From Pseudomonas sp. GM49 (lineage in GTDB: Bacteria > Pseudomonadota > Gammaproteobacteria > Pseudomonadales > Pseudomonadaceae): a stretch of DNA of 35,429 bases. A program made the translations under genes and the position numbers. Under the pieces are notes generated by a model. That model saw only the letters and a program-made list of their open reading frames with translations, ran no database searches and had not been told where the DNA came from. This document shows positions 15,469 through 23,645 of the stretch, piece after piece; the first letter of the stretch is position 1; the number at the start of each line of letters is the position of its first letter. The stretch spans positions 1 to 35,429 of the forward strand of contig NZ_AKJL01000041.1 of assembly GCF_000282355.1 (NCBI RefSeq), given 5' to 3'.

Positions 15469-16878
15469 CTAGACCTTGGGCAACGGGCGCAAGGCTTCGG
15501 CAGTCTTGGGTTTTCTGAAAAAGATCCCGTAGATCACCGTGAGTACCACCAGGAAAGGCACACCGAAGACCAGGGTCATCTTGAAGGCGTCGGTGAAGTA
15601 GGTGGTGATCATCACCGCGCCCATCAGCAACAGCCCCAACAGGGTCGAGTAAGGGAACAGTCGCATGCGGAACGACAGTTTGCGTTCACCGTTGCGTTGG
15701 TGATAACGACGGAAGCAGTAGTGCGTCAGGAAAATCATGAACCAGGTGAAAATGGCGCCGAACATGGAGATTGCCATCATCAAGGTGAACGAGCTTTCCG
15801 GATACAGGATGTTGAGCAAGGTCGCCAGGGCGATACCCGAGCTCGACAGCAGCAGTGCGTTCAGCGGAATCCCGCTCTTGCTCAACACGCCCATGGACTT
15901 CGGCGCATAACCACCACGGGACAGGCTGAACATCATGCGCGTGGTGATGTACAACTGACTGTTCATCGCCGACAACGCCGCAATCAGAATCACGAAATTC
16001 ATCACACCAGTCGCGCCGGGAATACCGATCGACTGCATGACCGTGACGAACGGGCTCTGGGCTTGACCGGCCTGGACCCACGGTACAATCGCCAACATCA
16101 ACGCAAGGGTCAGCAGGTAGAACACCACCAGGCGCACGATGGTCGCGCGAAAGGCTTTCTTCACCGCTTGCTCCGGATCCTTCGCCTCACCGGCGGCCAC
16201 CGCGATCATCTCCACGCTCAGGTAGCTGAAGATCGACACGATCACCGCGACCCACATCCCTTGCAAGCCATTGGGAAAAAAGCCGCCGTGGGAGGTGTAG
16301 TTATGCACGCCGTATTCCGGGTTGCCGGAGCCGAACACCACATACACCGCCAGAATGATGAAGCCGACAATCGCGCCGATCTTGATGGTCGAGAACCAGT
16401 ACTCGAAGGTGCCGAAGGTCTTCACGCTGATGGCGTTGAGCACGATCAGCACACTGGAGAACGAGACGATCCAGATCCATTCCGGCACGTTGGCGAACCA
16501 GTACTTCATGTACATCGCCACCGCCGTTACTTCCGTACCGACCGCCAGCACGATCGCCGCCCAGTAGGCATAACGCACCAGGAACCCGGCCAGCGGGCTG
16601 ACATAGAATTCGGCATAAGCACCGAACGAACCCGAGGTCGAATGGGCCACGGTCATTTCCGCCAGGCAGCCCATCAACAGCAGGGTGATGATCGCGCCAA
16701 TGGCGTAGCTGAGCAGCACGCTCGGCCCGGCATAGCCGATGGCGTAGGCGCTGCCCATGAACAGCCCGGTGCCAATCGCACCGCCAATGGCGATCATGCT
16801 CATCTGCCCCGACGTCAGTTGACGCCGCAAGCCGTGTTCACGGTTGGATATCGTTTCAAAACCGGAGTTATCGGTCAT
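15469..16878 (-). CDS. Amino-acid permease (APC family) of the kynurenine operon
   Basis: A 469-residue APC-superfamily transporter with 12 predicted membrane helices. The N-terminal signature (residues about 20-42) includes SGQMSMIAIGGAIGTGLFMG, and further conserved segments include YLSVEMIAVAAGEAKDPEQA and ALSAMNSQLYITTRMMFSLSRGG. It belongs to the GABA/proline/aromatic permease branch. AGAGG lies 9 nt upstream of the ATG. It is the third gene of a minus-strand set after kynU and an OprD porin. P. aeruginosa also has a permease gene beside its kynU-kynB pair, so import of tryptophan, kynurenine or alanine-type amino acids is a reasonable inference. The exact substrate is unknown. Confidence 0.88.
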   Translation of the reverse strand: MTDNSGFETISNREHGLRRQLTSGQMSMIAIGGAIGTGLFMGSAYAIGYAGPSVLLSYAIGAIITLLLMGCLAEMTVAHSTSGSFGAYAEFYVSPLAGFLVRYAYWAAIVLAVGTEVTAVAMYMKYWFANVPEWIWIVSFSSVLIVLNAISVKTFGTFEYWFSTIKIGAIVGFIILAVYVVFGSGNPEYGVHNYTSHGGFFPNGLQGMWVAVIVSIFSYLSVEMIAVAAGEAKDPEQAVKKAFRATIVRLVVFYLLTLALMLAIVPWVQAGQAQSPFVTVMQSIGIPGATGVMNFVILIAALSAMNSQLYITTRMMFSLSRGGYAPKSMGVLSKSGIPLNALLLSSSGIALATLLNILYPESSFTLMMAISMFGAIFTWFMIFLTHYCFRRYHQRNGERKLSFRMRLFPYSTLLGLLLMGAVMITTYFTDAFKMTLVFGVPFLVVLTVIYGIFFRKPKTAEALRPLPKV

Positions 16879-16966
16879 TTGTCTGTCCTCTGAATATTGT
16901 CTTTCTTGAAGTGAGCACGTGGTTGGATGGTCTCGTGGGGATCAGCCACGCACAGCAGGACACGGA

Positions 16967-18280
16967 TCAGAAAATACTCAGTGGATACTCGATGATGACG
17001 CGGACTTCGTTGTTGTCCGTGGTGTCGGCGCGCGCCACTTGAGCGGTCGAACGCACACTGGCCTGACGCACCCGCACCGACAGATCCCTGGCCTTGCCCG
17101 ACTGCACGACGTAGCGCGCTTCGAGGTCGCGTTCCCAGCGTTTGCCGTCATCGCCGTAACGCCCGTAAGCGCCGTTGGGACCGCCGTCGTAGTGGCTGTC
17201 GTCGATATGGTCACCGCGGACGTAACGCGACATGAAGCTCAGGCCCGGCACGCCGAATGGCGCCATGTCCAGGTCGTAGCGCAGTTGCCAGGAACGTTCG
17301 TTGGGGGCGTTGAAGTCGAGGACCTGGATCGAGTTGGCGAGGAAAATCGAAGTCCCCGGTTGTTGATCGAACCCCAGGTAATCGAACGGCTCATCGCCAT
17401 CGACGCGCTGGTAAGCCAGGGTCACCCGATGTGCGCCGACCTTGTAGGCAGCAGACATCGACCAGGTGGTGTTGTCGATCTTGCCGGCCAGGCTCTGGCC
17501 ATCGTCGTTGGTGCGATAAGCATTGAAATCAAGGTTCAGCGACTGATCGGGCGTCAACGGATAGGTGTAGTTGGCGTTGGCGTAGTACTGCCGCCAAATG
17601 TCGGTGAACTGCGAACCGTACAGGCTGACGCTCAGTTGATCGCTCACTGCATAGCTGCCGCCCAGATAGTCGACGCTGCGGGTTTCCACCCCGGCATACA
17701 ACGCTTTCAGGGCGCCATCGGCGTTGGTGGAGTTACTGTCGTTGCCGGCTGTGAAGTGGCCGATGTCCACTTGCAGCGCCTTGAGTTCATTACTGGTCAG
17801 CTGAAAGCCGGTGGCCACGCTGGTAAACAGCCGCGCATTGCCCGTGCCGAACACCGGGTTGAACGGGGTCAGGTTGCCGTACTTGAGTTCGGTGTTGGAG
17901 ATCCGCGCCTTGAGCGCACCACCTGCTTCGGAATACTCATCCTCGGGGCGACCGTCGGAATCGACCGGCAGCAAACCGGTGCCGGTTCGTCCCTTGCCGC
18001 TGTCGAGTTTGAGGCCCAACTGCGCATAGGCATCGACGCCGAAACCCACCGTGCCCCGGGTATACCCGGAACGGTAATCGAGCATGATCCCGTGGGCCCA
18101 TTCGTCCCGATAGTTCTGGCCACCCGGGTTGTTGAGGTTGTTGCGGTAGAAATAGAAGTTGCGGTTGGTCAGGATCAGGCTGCTGTCTTCGACGAATCCA
18201 TTGTCGTTTGCGGCGTAAGCCATTTGACCGAGGCAACTGGTGATGGCGAGCGGCAAGGCGGGCCAAAGGGACAATTTCAT
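16967..18280 (-). CDS. OprD-family outer-membrane porin
   Basis: A 437-residue outer-membrane channel. A signal peptide (MKLSLWPALPLAITSCLGQM, cleavage after AYA at about residue 23) precedes the OprD start region (FVEDSSLILTNRNFYFYRNN). The body alternates amphipathic beta strands, includes the usual LGGSYAVSDQLSVSLYG and ERSWQLRYDLDMAPFGVPGLSFMSRYVRGD segments, and ends in phenylalanine as required for barrel assembly. OprD members pass amino acids and aromatic acids. Location between kynU and a permease suggests uptake of kynurenine, tryptophan or anthranilate. AAGGAG lies 10 nt upstream of the ATG, directly after an AATAATAA Hfq/Crc motif. Confidence 0.93.
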   Translation of the reverse strand: MKLSLWPALPLAITSCLGQMAYAANDNGFVEDSSLILTNRNFYFYRNNLNNPGGQNYRDEWAHGIMLDYRSGYTRGTVGFGVDAYAQLGLKLDSGKGRTGTGLLPVDSDGRPEDEYSEAGGALKARISNTELKYGNLTPFNPVFGTGNARLFTSVATGFQLTSNELKALQVDIGHFTAGNDSNSTNADGALKALYAGVETRSVDYLGGSYAVSDQLSVSLYGSQFTDIWRQYYANANYTYPLTPDQSLNLDFNAYRTNDDGQSLAGKIDNTTWSMSAAYKVGAHRVTLAYQRVDGDEPFDYLGFDQQPGTSIFLANSIQVLDFNAPNERSWQLRYDLDMAPFGVPGLSFMSRYVRGDHIDDSHYDGGPNGAYGRYGDDGKRWERDLEARYVVQSGKARDLSVRVRQASVRSTAQVARADTTDNNEVRVIIEYPLSIF

Positions 18281-18292
18281 TCTGCGTGCTCC

Positions 18293-18300
18293 TTATTATT
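18293..18300 (-). promoter_or_regulatory. Hfq/Crc-type AAnAAnAA motif in oprD-type leader
   Basis: AATAATAA on the minus strand directly abuts the GGAG ribosome binding site of the OprD gene. This position is typical of Crc/Hfq catabolite-repression targets in Pseudomonas. Confidence 0.65.
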
Positions 18301-18338
18301 GTGTTTGCACAGAACTCTTGATTGACGGCACCCGAAGC

Positions 18339-18366
18339 CCTGCCGCCAGGAAAACCCGGCAGCAGG
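18339..18366 (-). other. RNA hairpin between kynU and the porin gene
   Basis: In minus-strand RNA the 9-base arms (18358-18366 and 18339-18347) pair completely with one G-U pair and a 10-base loop. On the plus strand the same position is a mismatch, which suggests that the kynU-oprD transcript is the relevant one. No U-tract follows; it may stabilise or process the operon message. Confidence 0.45.
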
Positions 18367-18384
18367 ACGCGGACATCGGTTAAC

Positions 18385-19635
18385 TCAGGTGACGCTGTGG
18401 CGGACCTGGAATTGCGCCTGCGCCCAGGTTTTCCGGTCGAGGATTTCGCCGAGGATCTGCACCGCATCCCAGACCTCGGTGAACGTCGTGTACAGCGGGG
18501 TAAAGCCGAAGCGCATGATCCGCGGCTCGCGGTAGTCACCGATCACACCGCGGTCAATCAGGGCCTGGATCACGGCATAACCTTCGGGATGCTCGAAGCT
18601 GACATGGCTGCCACGCTTGGCGTGTTCGCGTGGCGTGACCAGGGTCAGTTCATGAGCAGCGCAGCGCTGCTCGACGAGTTCAATGAACAGGTCGGTCAGG
18701 GCCAGGGATTTTCGGCGCAGGCTGGCCATATCGGTCTGGGCGAAAACATCCAGCCCACACTCGACCATCGCCAATGAAGTGATTGGCTGGGTGCCGCACA
18801 GGTAGCGGGCGATGCCGCTGCTCGGCTCGTAGCGAGGTTCCATGGCGAACTGCCGCGAATGGCCAAACCAGCCCGACAGGGGCTGCGACACCAGATCGCA
18901 CAGCTGCGGCGAGACCCAGACAAACGCCTGCGAACCCGGACCGCCATTGAGGTATTTGTAAGTGCAACCGATGGCGTAGTCGGCGCCCGCCTGATGCAAA
19001 TCAACCGGCACCGCCCCGGCGGAATGCGCCAGATCCCAGATAGCCAGCGCGCCACACTCGTGGCTCAGCGCGGTCAGGGCCTGCATGTCGTGCATGTAGC
19101 CGGTCTTGTAATTGACGTGGGTGAGCATCACCACTGCCGTGTCCTGGTCAATCGCTTGCGGCAACTCTTCCGGGCTGTCGACCAGACGCAAGGTGTACCC
19201 CTGCTGCAGCATGTCGGCCAGGCCTTCGGCGATGTACAGGTCGGTAGGGAAGTTGCTGGTTTCGGTGACGATCACCCGGCGCTCTGGCGACCGGGTGGCC
19301 TGCACACGCAACGCGGCGCTGAGCACCTTGAACAGGTTGATCGAGGTGGTGTCGGTCACCACCACTTCGCCGTCGCGGGCACCTATCAATGTGGCCAATC
19401 GGTTGCCCAGACGCTCGGACAGATCGCGCCAGCCAGCGCTGTTCCAACTGCGGATCAGGCCATTGCCCCACTCCTCGGCGATCACCGCCTGAGCGCGAGC
19501 CAATGCCGCGACAGGGCGTGCGCCCAAGGAGTTGCCATCGAGATAAATCACGCCTTCAGGAAGCGCAAACTGCTGACGCAGAGGCGCCAGACTGTCCTGT
19601 GCATCAAGCGCCAGGCAATCGTTTCTTGTAGTCAT
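18385..19635 (-). CDS. kynU: Kynureninase
   Basis: A 416-residue PLP enzyme that cleaves L-kynurenine to anthranilate and L-alanine. Residues that bind or act with PLP are in place: K227 (Schiff base) in [12 protein letters not shown]226, D201 in DLAHSAG and D132 in NFPTDLY. The length and numbering equal those of the P. fluorescens enzyme. The ATG at 19635 has AGGA 7 nt upstream; a start further upstream would add 14 residues with no family counterpart. It heads a minus-strand set with the OprD porin and the permease and is divergent from kynR. Its leader of about 110 nt contains possible alternative hairpins. Kynurenine-induced activation by KynR is known from other pseudomonads. Confidence 0.97.
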   Translation of the reverse strand: MTTRNDCLALDAQDSLAPLRQQFALPEGVIYLDGNSLGARPVAALARAQAVIAEEWGNGLIRSWNSAGWRDLSERLGNRLATLIGARDGEVVVTDTTSINLFKVLSAALRVQATRSPERRVIVTETSNFPTDLYIAEGLADMLQQGYTLRLVDSPEELPQAIDQDTAVVMLTHVNYKTGYMHDMQALTALSHECGALAIWDLAHSAGAVPVDLHQAGADYAIGCTYKYLNGGPGSQAFVWVSPQLCDLVSQPLSGWFGHSRQFAMEPRYEPSSGIARYLCGTQPITSLAMVECGLDVFAQTDMASLRRKSLALTDLFIELVEQRCAAHELTLVTPREHAKRGSHVSFEHPEGYAVIQALIDRGVIGDYREPRIMRFGFTPLYTTFTEVWDAVQILGEILDRKTWAQAQFQVRHSVT

Positions 19636-19698
19636 TGGATGTCCTGTTTTTTTGAATGACATGCCGTCCGGGCACATCGTGAAAGTCGAGGCGAGCAG

Positions 19699-19740
19699 AG
19701 CGCCCAGCGCCCTCTCTCAGGCGCTATTTGCGCCTTTTTT
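19699..19740. other. Overlapping hairpins in the kynU leader; terminator-like on plus strand
   Basis: AGGCGC (19719-19724) and GCGCCT (19730-19735) form a stem with a 5-base loop, followed on the plus strand by T residues to 19740, giving a terminator-like shape that points away from kynU. An alternative stem pairs GGCGCT (19720-19725) with either of two AGCGCC copies (19699-19704, 19706-19711). The two stems share bases and exclude each other. In kynU mRNA they would lie in the 5' leader; no U-tract follows in that direction. Confidence 0.4.
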
Positions 19741-19749
19741 GGTGGAGAG

Positions 19750-19826
19750 ATAATGAACTAAGCCTTGGAGAATTTTCGTGCAAAGTGAGCGACGCTATAG
19801 TACTTATCTCGCAGAAAATTCGACTC
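19750..19826. promoter_or_regulatory. kynU/kynR divergent promoter and candidate KynR sites
   Basis: GAATTTTC (19770-19777) and GAAAATTC (19814-19821) form an inverted pair with centres 44 bp apart. The second lies in CAGAAAATTCGACTC (19812-19826), similar to the Lrp consensus. Candidate -10 boxes are TATAGT (19796-19801, toward kynR) and CATTAT (19750-19755 on the minus strand, toward kynU). A 17-bp spacer from either leads to the same -35 position, 19773-19778, inside the first site. This suggests overlapping back-to-back promoters governed by KynR. Confidence 0.5.
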
Positions 19827-19857
19827 CAACGCTAATAAACACGGATTTATTTCAACC

Positions 19858-20331
19858 ATGAATCTCGACTCGACAGACCTGCGAATCCTCCATCAACTGC
19901 AACAGGATGGTCGTATCAGCAACCAGGAATTGGCAGAGAAAGTCGCGCTGTCGCCGTCAGCTTGCCTGCGTCGATTACGCCTGCTGGAAAGCGAGGGAAT
20001 CATCACCGGCTATCGCGCGGTGCTGAATGCCGAACGGCTGGGAATCGAACTGGAAGCCATCGTCCATGTGTCGTTGCGACAGGACGTCGCGGACTGGCAC
20101 GAGACCTTCATCAAGAAGGTCCAGTCGTGGCCGGAAGTGGTCACCGCGTATGTGATTACCGGGGCGAGCAACTATGTGTTGCGAGTACAGGCGCGCAACC
20201 TGAAACACTTCTCAGACTTCATCGTGAATCACCTTAACCGCACGGTGGGTGTCACCGATATCCGCTCGGAAATCGTCCTGCAGAAAATCAAGGAGCGCGA
20301 CGAATTGCTGGATCTGGTGGTGCGCAAGTAA
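19858..20331 (+). CDS. kynR: Lrp/AsnC-family regulator KynR
   Basis: A 157-residue Lrp-type regulator. The N-terminal helix-turn-helix is LDSTDLRILHQLQQDGRISN with QELAEKVALSPSACLRRLRLLESEGIITGY (about residues 2-51), and the C-terminal RAM effector domain follows (residues 60-150; VVTAYVITGASNYVLRVQARNL). It is divergent from kynU, the same pairing as in other pseudomonads, where KynR responds to kynurenine and activates the kyn genes. The gene ends 14 bp before the convergent antR stop codon. The start codon has no strong ribosome binding site but matches the usual family N-terminus (MNLDSTDLRIL). Confidence 0.93.
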   Translation: MNLDSTDLRILHQLQQDGRISNQELAEKVALSPSACLRRLRLLESEGIITGYRAVLNAERLGIELEAIVHVSLRQDVADWHETFIKKVQSWPEVVTAYVITGASNYVLRVQARNLKHFSDFIVNHLNRTVGVTDIRSEIVLQKIKERDELLDLVVRK

Positions 20332-20345
20332 GGGCGCCCTGCCCC

Positions 20346-21359
20346 TCAGAAGCCACGCATGCGGCGGGCTTCGTTGCGCTGCAAAGTCATGGTCGGTGTT
20401 TCGTCGAACAACTTGCGGTACTCGGCGGAAAAACGCCCCAGATGGGTGAAGCCCCAGCCCATGGCGATCGCGGAAATATTGCGCGCAGAACCGTGCTCAA
20501 GAATCTCCTGACGCACGGCGTTCAAGCGGTATTTTTTCAGGTAGGCCATCGGCGACAAGGCGAAGTACTTCTTGAACGCCTCGAACAGCTTGAAGCGCGA
20601 GACTCCGGCGGCGGCTTCGATGTCCTCCAGGTGCAGGGCTTCGCGGGCGTTTGCATGGATGTACTGCCGGGCCCTGATCAGGTAGTGCGGCAACTTCACG
20701 CCCAGCACGTTTCGCAGTTCTTCTGAATAGTTGTTCGGCTGAGCGAGGATCAAGCCTTTGATCAGCGAACTTTCAATGTCCCGAGTGAAGGCCACCTGCT
20801 CATAGAGTTCGCTGCTGCGCTCCAGCTCGGCGATGAAATAGCGCGCCATGCGCCACCATGAGGCCGACGCGCCGTCGACCGCGTCCATCACCGGCTCGAA
20901 CCGCAGCGGCGTATCCAGAGGCCGCTGTAGAAGCCCCTCCAGAGACTCGCTCATGGCGACTCGGGTAATCACCACCTGGACCTTGCGGCAATCGCCGGAG
21001 ATCGCCAACAGCTGGTTTTCATTCGGGGAAATGATCACCCCTTGATCGCGGTCGGACTTCACCACGCTGCCGTTCTTGCTCAACTCCTGCTCGCCCACCA
21101 GCGGCAGACTCAGGCTGTAACTGCTGAAGTGCTCGGCGTCTTCGATATCGATGGTGACATCGGTGCCGTACTCGATGGTGCCAAGGGTCGTGGCCATCGA
21201 CTTGAACATGTTGGCGCTGTGATGGAAACGGATCCGTTCGGGCGTCGTGGTGACGAGTCGATGCGGCCCGCAGATACCGGACATCCAGCGCCTCGCGGCC
21301 TCAAGGTCATCGCTGTCGACACGAATGTCGCGACACTGCGGATCAGTTTTGCTGTTCAT
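20346..21359 (-). CDS. antR: AraC-family activator of anthranilate dioxygenase genes, AntR
   Basis: A 337-residue AraC/XylS-type regulator. The N-terminal region (about residues 40-210) resembles the ligand domain of AntR/AndR proteins (SYSLSLPLVGEQELSKNG). The C-terminus carries the two AraC helix-turn-helix motifs (LHLEDIEAAAGVSRFKLFEAFKKYF and ISAIAMGWGFTHLGRFSAEYRKLF). The start at 21359 (MNSKTDPQ) fits the family length; a longer reading frame upstream would run into the antA control region. It is divergent from antABC with 385 bp between start codons. AntR proteins activate antABC in response to anthranilate, and two tandem repeats upstream of antA fit its expected binding mode. Confidence 0.9.
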   Translation of the reverse strand: MNSKTDPQCRDIRVDSDDLEAARRWMSGICGPHRLVTTTPERIRFHHSANMFKSMATTLGTIEYGTDVTIDIEDAEHFSSYSLSLPLVGEQELSKNGSVVKSDRDQGVIISPNENQLLAISGDCRKVQVVITRVAMSESLEGLLQRPLDTPLRFEPVMDAVDGASASWWRMARYFIAELERSSELYEQVAFTRDIESSLIKGLILAQPNNYSEELRNVLGVKLPHYLIRARQYIHANAREALHLEDIEAAAGVSRFKLFEAFKKYFALSPMAYLKKYRLNAVRQEILEHGSARNISAIAMGWGFTHLGRFSAEYRKLFDETPTMTLQRNEARRMRGF

Positions 21360-21450
21360 CACGGCGCACTCACGGGCTATTTTTTCGGCGCGCTCTGACG
21401 GCGCGTCTCCGTATTGGAAAGGCAAGTTCCAAGCCACAAAACACCAGCGC

Positions 21451-21488
21451 CAACTTAGCGGATAGCAATCCTCAACTAAGCGGATAAC
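21451..21488. promoter_or_regulatory. Tandem AntR-type binding sites in the antR-antA gap
   Basis: CAACTTAGCGGATAGC (21451-21466) and CAACTAAGCGGATAAC (21473-21488) are near-identical direct repeats 22 bp apart, two helical turns. They lie in the 385-bp gap 21360-21744. AraC-family dimers bind such repeats. The rest of that gap holds a third copy and the antA promoter; 21489-21660 shows nothing recognisable. Confidence 0.65.
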
Positions 21489-21663
21489 GCCGCCGGCCAG
21501 AGGCAGACAATCGCTATCAAACCGCATTCGACGCTGGACAAAACAGTACCTGATTGCTGCAAACAGGGGCAGCCGTTCATCGCCTGGTGCGCCGTTTGAG
21601 TCGTCGCTGCCCAGCCTGATACCGGGTGGGTGTTACCGCACCAATTTTATGGACTGCCTTCGC

Positions 21664-21705
21664 CGACTAACCGGATAGACCCCTACCCGCCCTGCCCTCT
21701 CTAAT
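21664..21705 (+). promoter_or_regulatory. Candidate antA promoter with a third AntR-like site
   Basis: A third, weaker copy of the AntR-like motif (CGACTAACCGGATAGA, 21664-21679) runs into TAGACC (21677-21682), a possible -35. After a 17-bp spacer comes TCTAAT (21700-21705), a possible -10. A site touching the -35 is the class II arrangement used by AraC-type activators. The promoter is inferred from sequence alone. Confidence 0.45.
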
Positions 21706-21723
21706 GAGCCCACGATTAGCCCC

Positions 21724-21731
21724 AATAAAAA
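21724..21731 (+). promoter_or_regulatory. Hfq/Crc-type motif in the antA leader
   Basis: AATAAAAA fits AAnAAnAA and directly precedes the CAGG ribosome binding site of antA, 13 nt before the start codon. It implies catabolite repression at translation. Confidence 0.55.
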
Positions 21732-21744
21732 CAGGTACACACCC

Positions 21745-23136
21745 ATGAGTGGCGAAAAAAACGTCGAGCAGTGGAAAGCGTTTATCGAAGGCTGCCTGGA
21801 TTTCCGTCCGGTAGAGGGCGTGTTCCGCATCGCCCGGGACATTTTCACCGAGCCGCAGTTGTTCGATCTGGAGATGGAACTGATCTTCGAGAAGAACTGG
21901 ATCTACGCCTGCCACGAAAGCGAGCTGGCCAACAATCACGACTTCGTCACCATGCGCGCCGGCCGTCAGCCGATGATCATCACCCGCGACGGTGAAGGAA
22001 AACTCAACGCCCTGATCAACGCCTGCCAGCATCGCGGCACAACCCTGACCCGCGTCGGCAAGGGCAACCAGTCGACCTTCACTTGCCCGTTCCACGCCTG
22101 GTGCTACAAAAGCGACGGCCGCCTGGTGAAGGTCAAGGCGCCCGGCGAGTACCCGGAAGGTTTCGACAAGGCCACCCGGGGCCTGAAAAAGGCCCGTATC
22201 GAGAGCTACAAGGGCTTCGTGTTCATCAGCCTCGACGTACACGCCGACAACAGCCTCGAAGACTTCCTCGGCGACGCCAAGGTGTTCTTCGACATGATGG
22301 TTGCCCAGTCACCAACCGGTGAGCTGGAAGTGCTGCCCGGCAAGTCGGCCTACACCTACGACGGCAACTGGAAACTGCAGAACGAAAACGGCCTCGACGG
22401 CTACCACGTCAGCACTGTTCACTATAACTACGTGGCCACGGTGCAACACCGCCAGCAGGTCAACAGCGAGAACGGCACCAGCAGCGGCAGTACCCTCGAC
22501 TACAGCAAACTCGGTGCCGGCGACGCCAATACCGATGACGGCTGGTTCGCCTTCAACAATGGTCATAGCGTGTTATTCAGCGACATGCCGAACCCGACGG
22601 TGCGCTCCGGCTACGCGACGATCATGCCGCGCCTGGTCGAAGAACACGGCCAGCAAAAAGCCGAATGGATGATGCATCGCCTGCGCAACCTGAACATCTA
22701 TCCAAGCCTGTTTTTCCTCGATCAGATCAGCTCGCAGCTGCGCATCATCCGCCCGGTGGCCTGGAACAAGACCGAGATCATCAGCCAGTGCCTGGGGGTG
22801 AAAAACGAGTCGGACGCCGACCGCGAAAACCGCATTCGCCAGTTCGAGGATTTCTTCAACGTCTCGGGCCTGGGTACACCGGATGACCTGGTGGAGTTCC
22901 GTGAAGCCCAACGCGGTTTCCAGGCGCGCCTGGAGCGCTGGAGCGACATTTCCCGAGGCAGTCACCAATGGGCCACCGGCGCCACGCCCAACAGCGAAGC
23001 GATCGGCATTGCCCCGGCCATGACCGGCACTGAATTCACCCACGAAGGGCTGTACGTCAACCAGCACAGCAACTGGCAGAAATTCCTGCTCGATGGCCTG
23101 GACGCGAAATCCCTGAAACTCCGTGAGGTGCAATGA
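21745..23136 (+). CDS. antA: Anthranilate 1,2-dioxygenase, large (alpha) subunit
   Basis: The 463-residue terminal oxygenase alpha subunit that, with AntB and AntC, converts anthranilate to catechol, CO2 and ammonia. The Rieske [2Fe-2S] ligands are C94 and H96 (ACQHRGTTL) and C114 and H117 (CPFHAWCY). The mononuclear iron ligands H221 and H226 are in ENGLDGYHVSTVH, with D218 as the residue linking the two metal centres between subunits. The length matches known AntA proteins (about 460-470). The ATG has AGG 10 nt upstream. The stop overlaps the antB start (ATGA), showing translational coupling for subunit stoichiometry. Benzoate dioxygenase alpha is the nearest alternative, but the antR and kyn context supports anthranilate. 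Confidence 0.95.
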   Translation: MSGEKNVEQWKAFIEGCLDFRPVEGVFRIARDIFTEPQLFDLEMELIFEKNWIYACHESELANNHDFVTMRAGRQPMIITRDGEGKLNALINACQHRGTTLTRVGKGNQSTFTCPFHAWCYKSDGRLVKVKAPGEYPEGFDKATRGLKKARIESYKGFVFISLDVHADNSLEDFLGDAKVFFDMMVAQSPTGELEVLPGKSAYTYDGNWKLQNENGLDGYHVSTVHYNYVATVQHRQQVNSENGTSSGSTLDYSKLGAGDANTDDGWFAFNNGHSVLFSDMPNPTVRSGYATIMPRLVEEHGQQKAEWMMHRLRNLNIYPSLFFLDQISSQLRIIRPVAWNKTEIISQCLGVKNESDADRENRIRQFEDFFNVSGLGTPDDLVEFREAQRGFQARLERWSDISRGSHQWATGATPNSEAIGIAPAMTGTEFTHEGLYVNQHSNWQKFLLDGLDAKSLKLREVQ

Positions 23137-23627
23137 TGAATGCGCAATTGAAGTACCAGATCGAACAGTTTTTCTATCGCAAATCCGAACTGTGTGACGC
23201 CCAGGATTGGGACGCCTATATCCAGTTGTTCGACGAACAGAGTGAGTTCCACCTGCCGCAATGGGACTCGGAACACGTCTACACCCGCGACCCAAAACGC
23301 GAAATGTCGCTGATCTACTACCCCAACCGTTCCGGCCTGGAAGACCGCGTGTTCCGTCTGCGCACGGGCAAGTCCGCGTCTTCGACGCCGATGCCGCGCA
23401 CCTTGCATTTGATCAACAACGTGCAGATCGGCGAACTGGAGAGCGGCGAACTGGAGGTGCGCCTGAACTGGCACACCTTGTTCTATCGACTGGCCACGGC
23501 CGAGCAGTTCTTTGGCCGTGCGACCTATCATCTCAAGCCTCATGCCGACAGCTGGCTGATCAGCCGCAAGCATGTGCTGCTGCTCAACGACACCATCAAC
23601 TCGGTACTCGACTTCTACCACCTCTGA
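23133..23627 (+). CDS. antB: Anthranilate 1,2-dioxygenase, small (beta) subunit
   Basis: The 164-residue beta subunit of the ring-hydroxylating dioxygenase, a structural partner of AntA with a cystatin/NTF2-like fold. Seen are the N-terminal helix (IEQFFYRKSELCDAQDWDAY), LYYP-like LIYYPNRSGLEDRVFRLRTGK, and the C-terminal LLNDTINSVLDFYHL common to this family. Two adjacent ATG codons (23133 and 23136) are possible; the second has better spacing from GAGG, giving 163 residues. The first overlaps the antA stop by four bases. It contains no cofactor ligands, as expected. Confidence 0.94.
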   Translation: MMNAQLKYQIEQFFYRKSELCDAQDWDAYIQLFDEQSEFHLPQWDSEHVYTRDPKREMSLIYYPNRSGLEDRVFRLRTGKSASSTPMPRTLHLINNVQIGELESGELEVRLNWHTLFYRLATAEQFFGRATYHLKPHADSWLISRKHVLLLNDTINSVLDFYHL

Positions 23628-23645
23628 ACCCATGGAGACCGAGGC

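Noticed and set aside
16919..18325. A 468-codon plus-strand open frame opposite the OprD porin
   Set aside because: No domain is recognisable, and the opposite strand has a signal peptide, the OprD motifs and a terminal phenylalanine.
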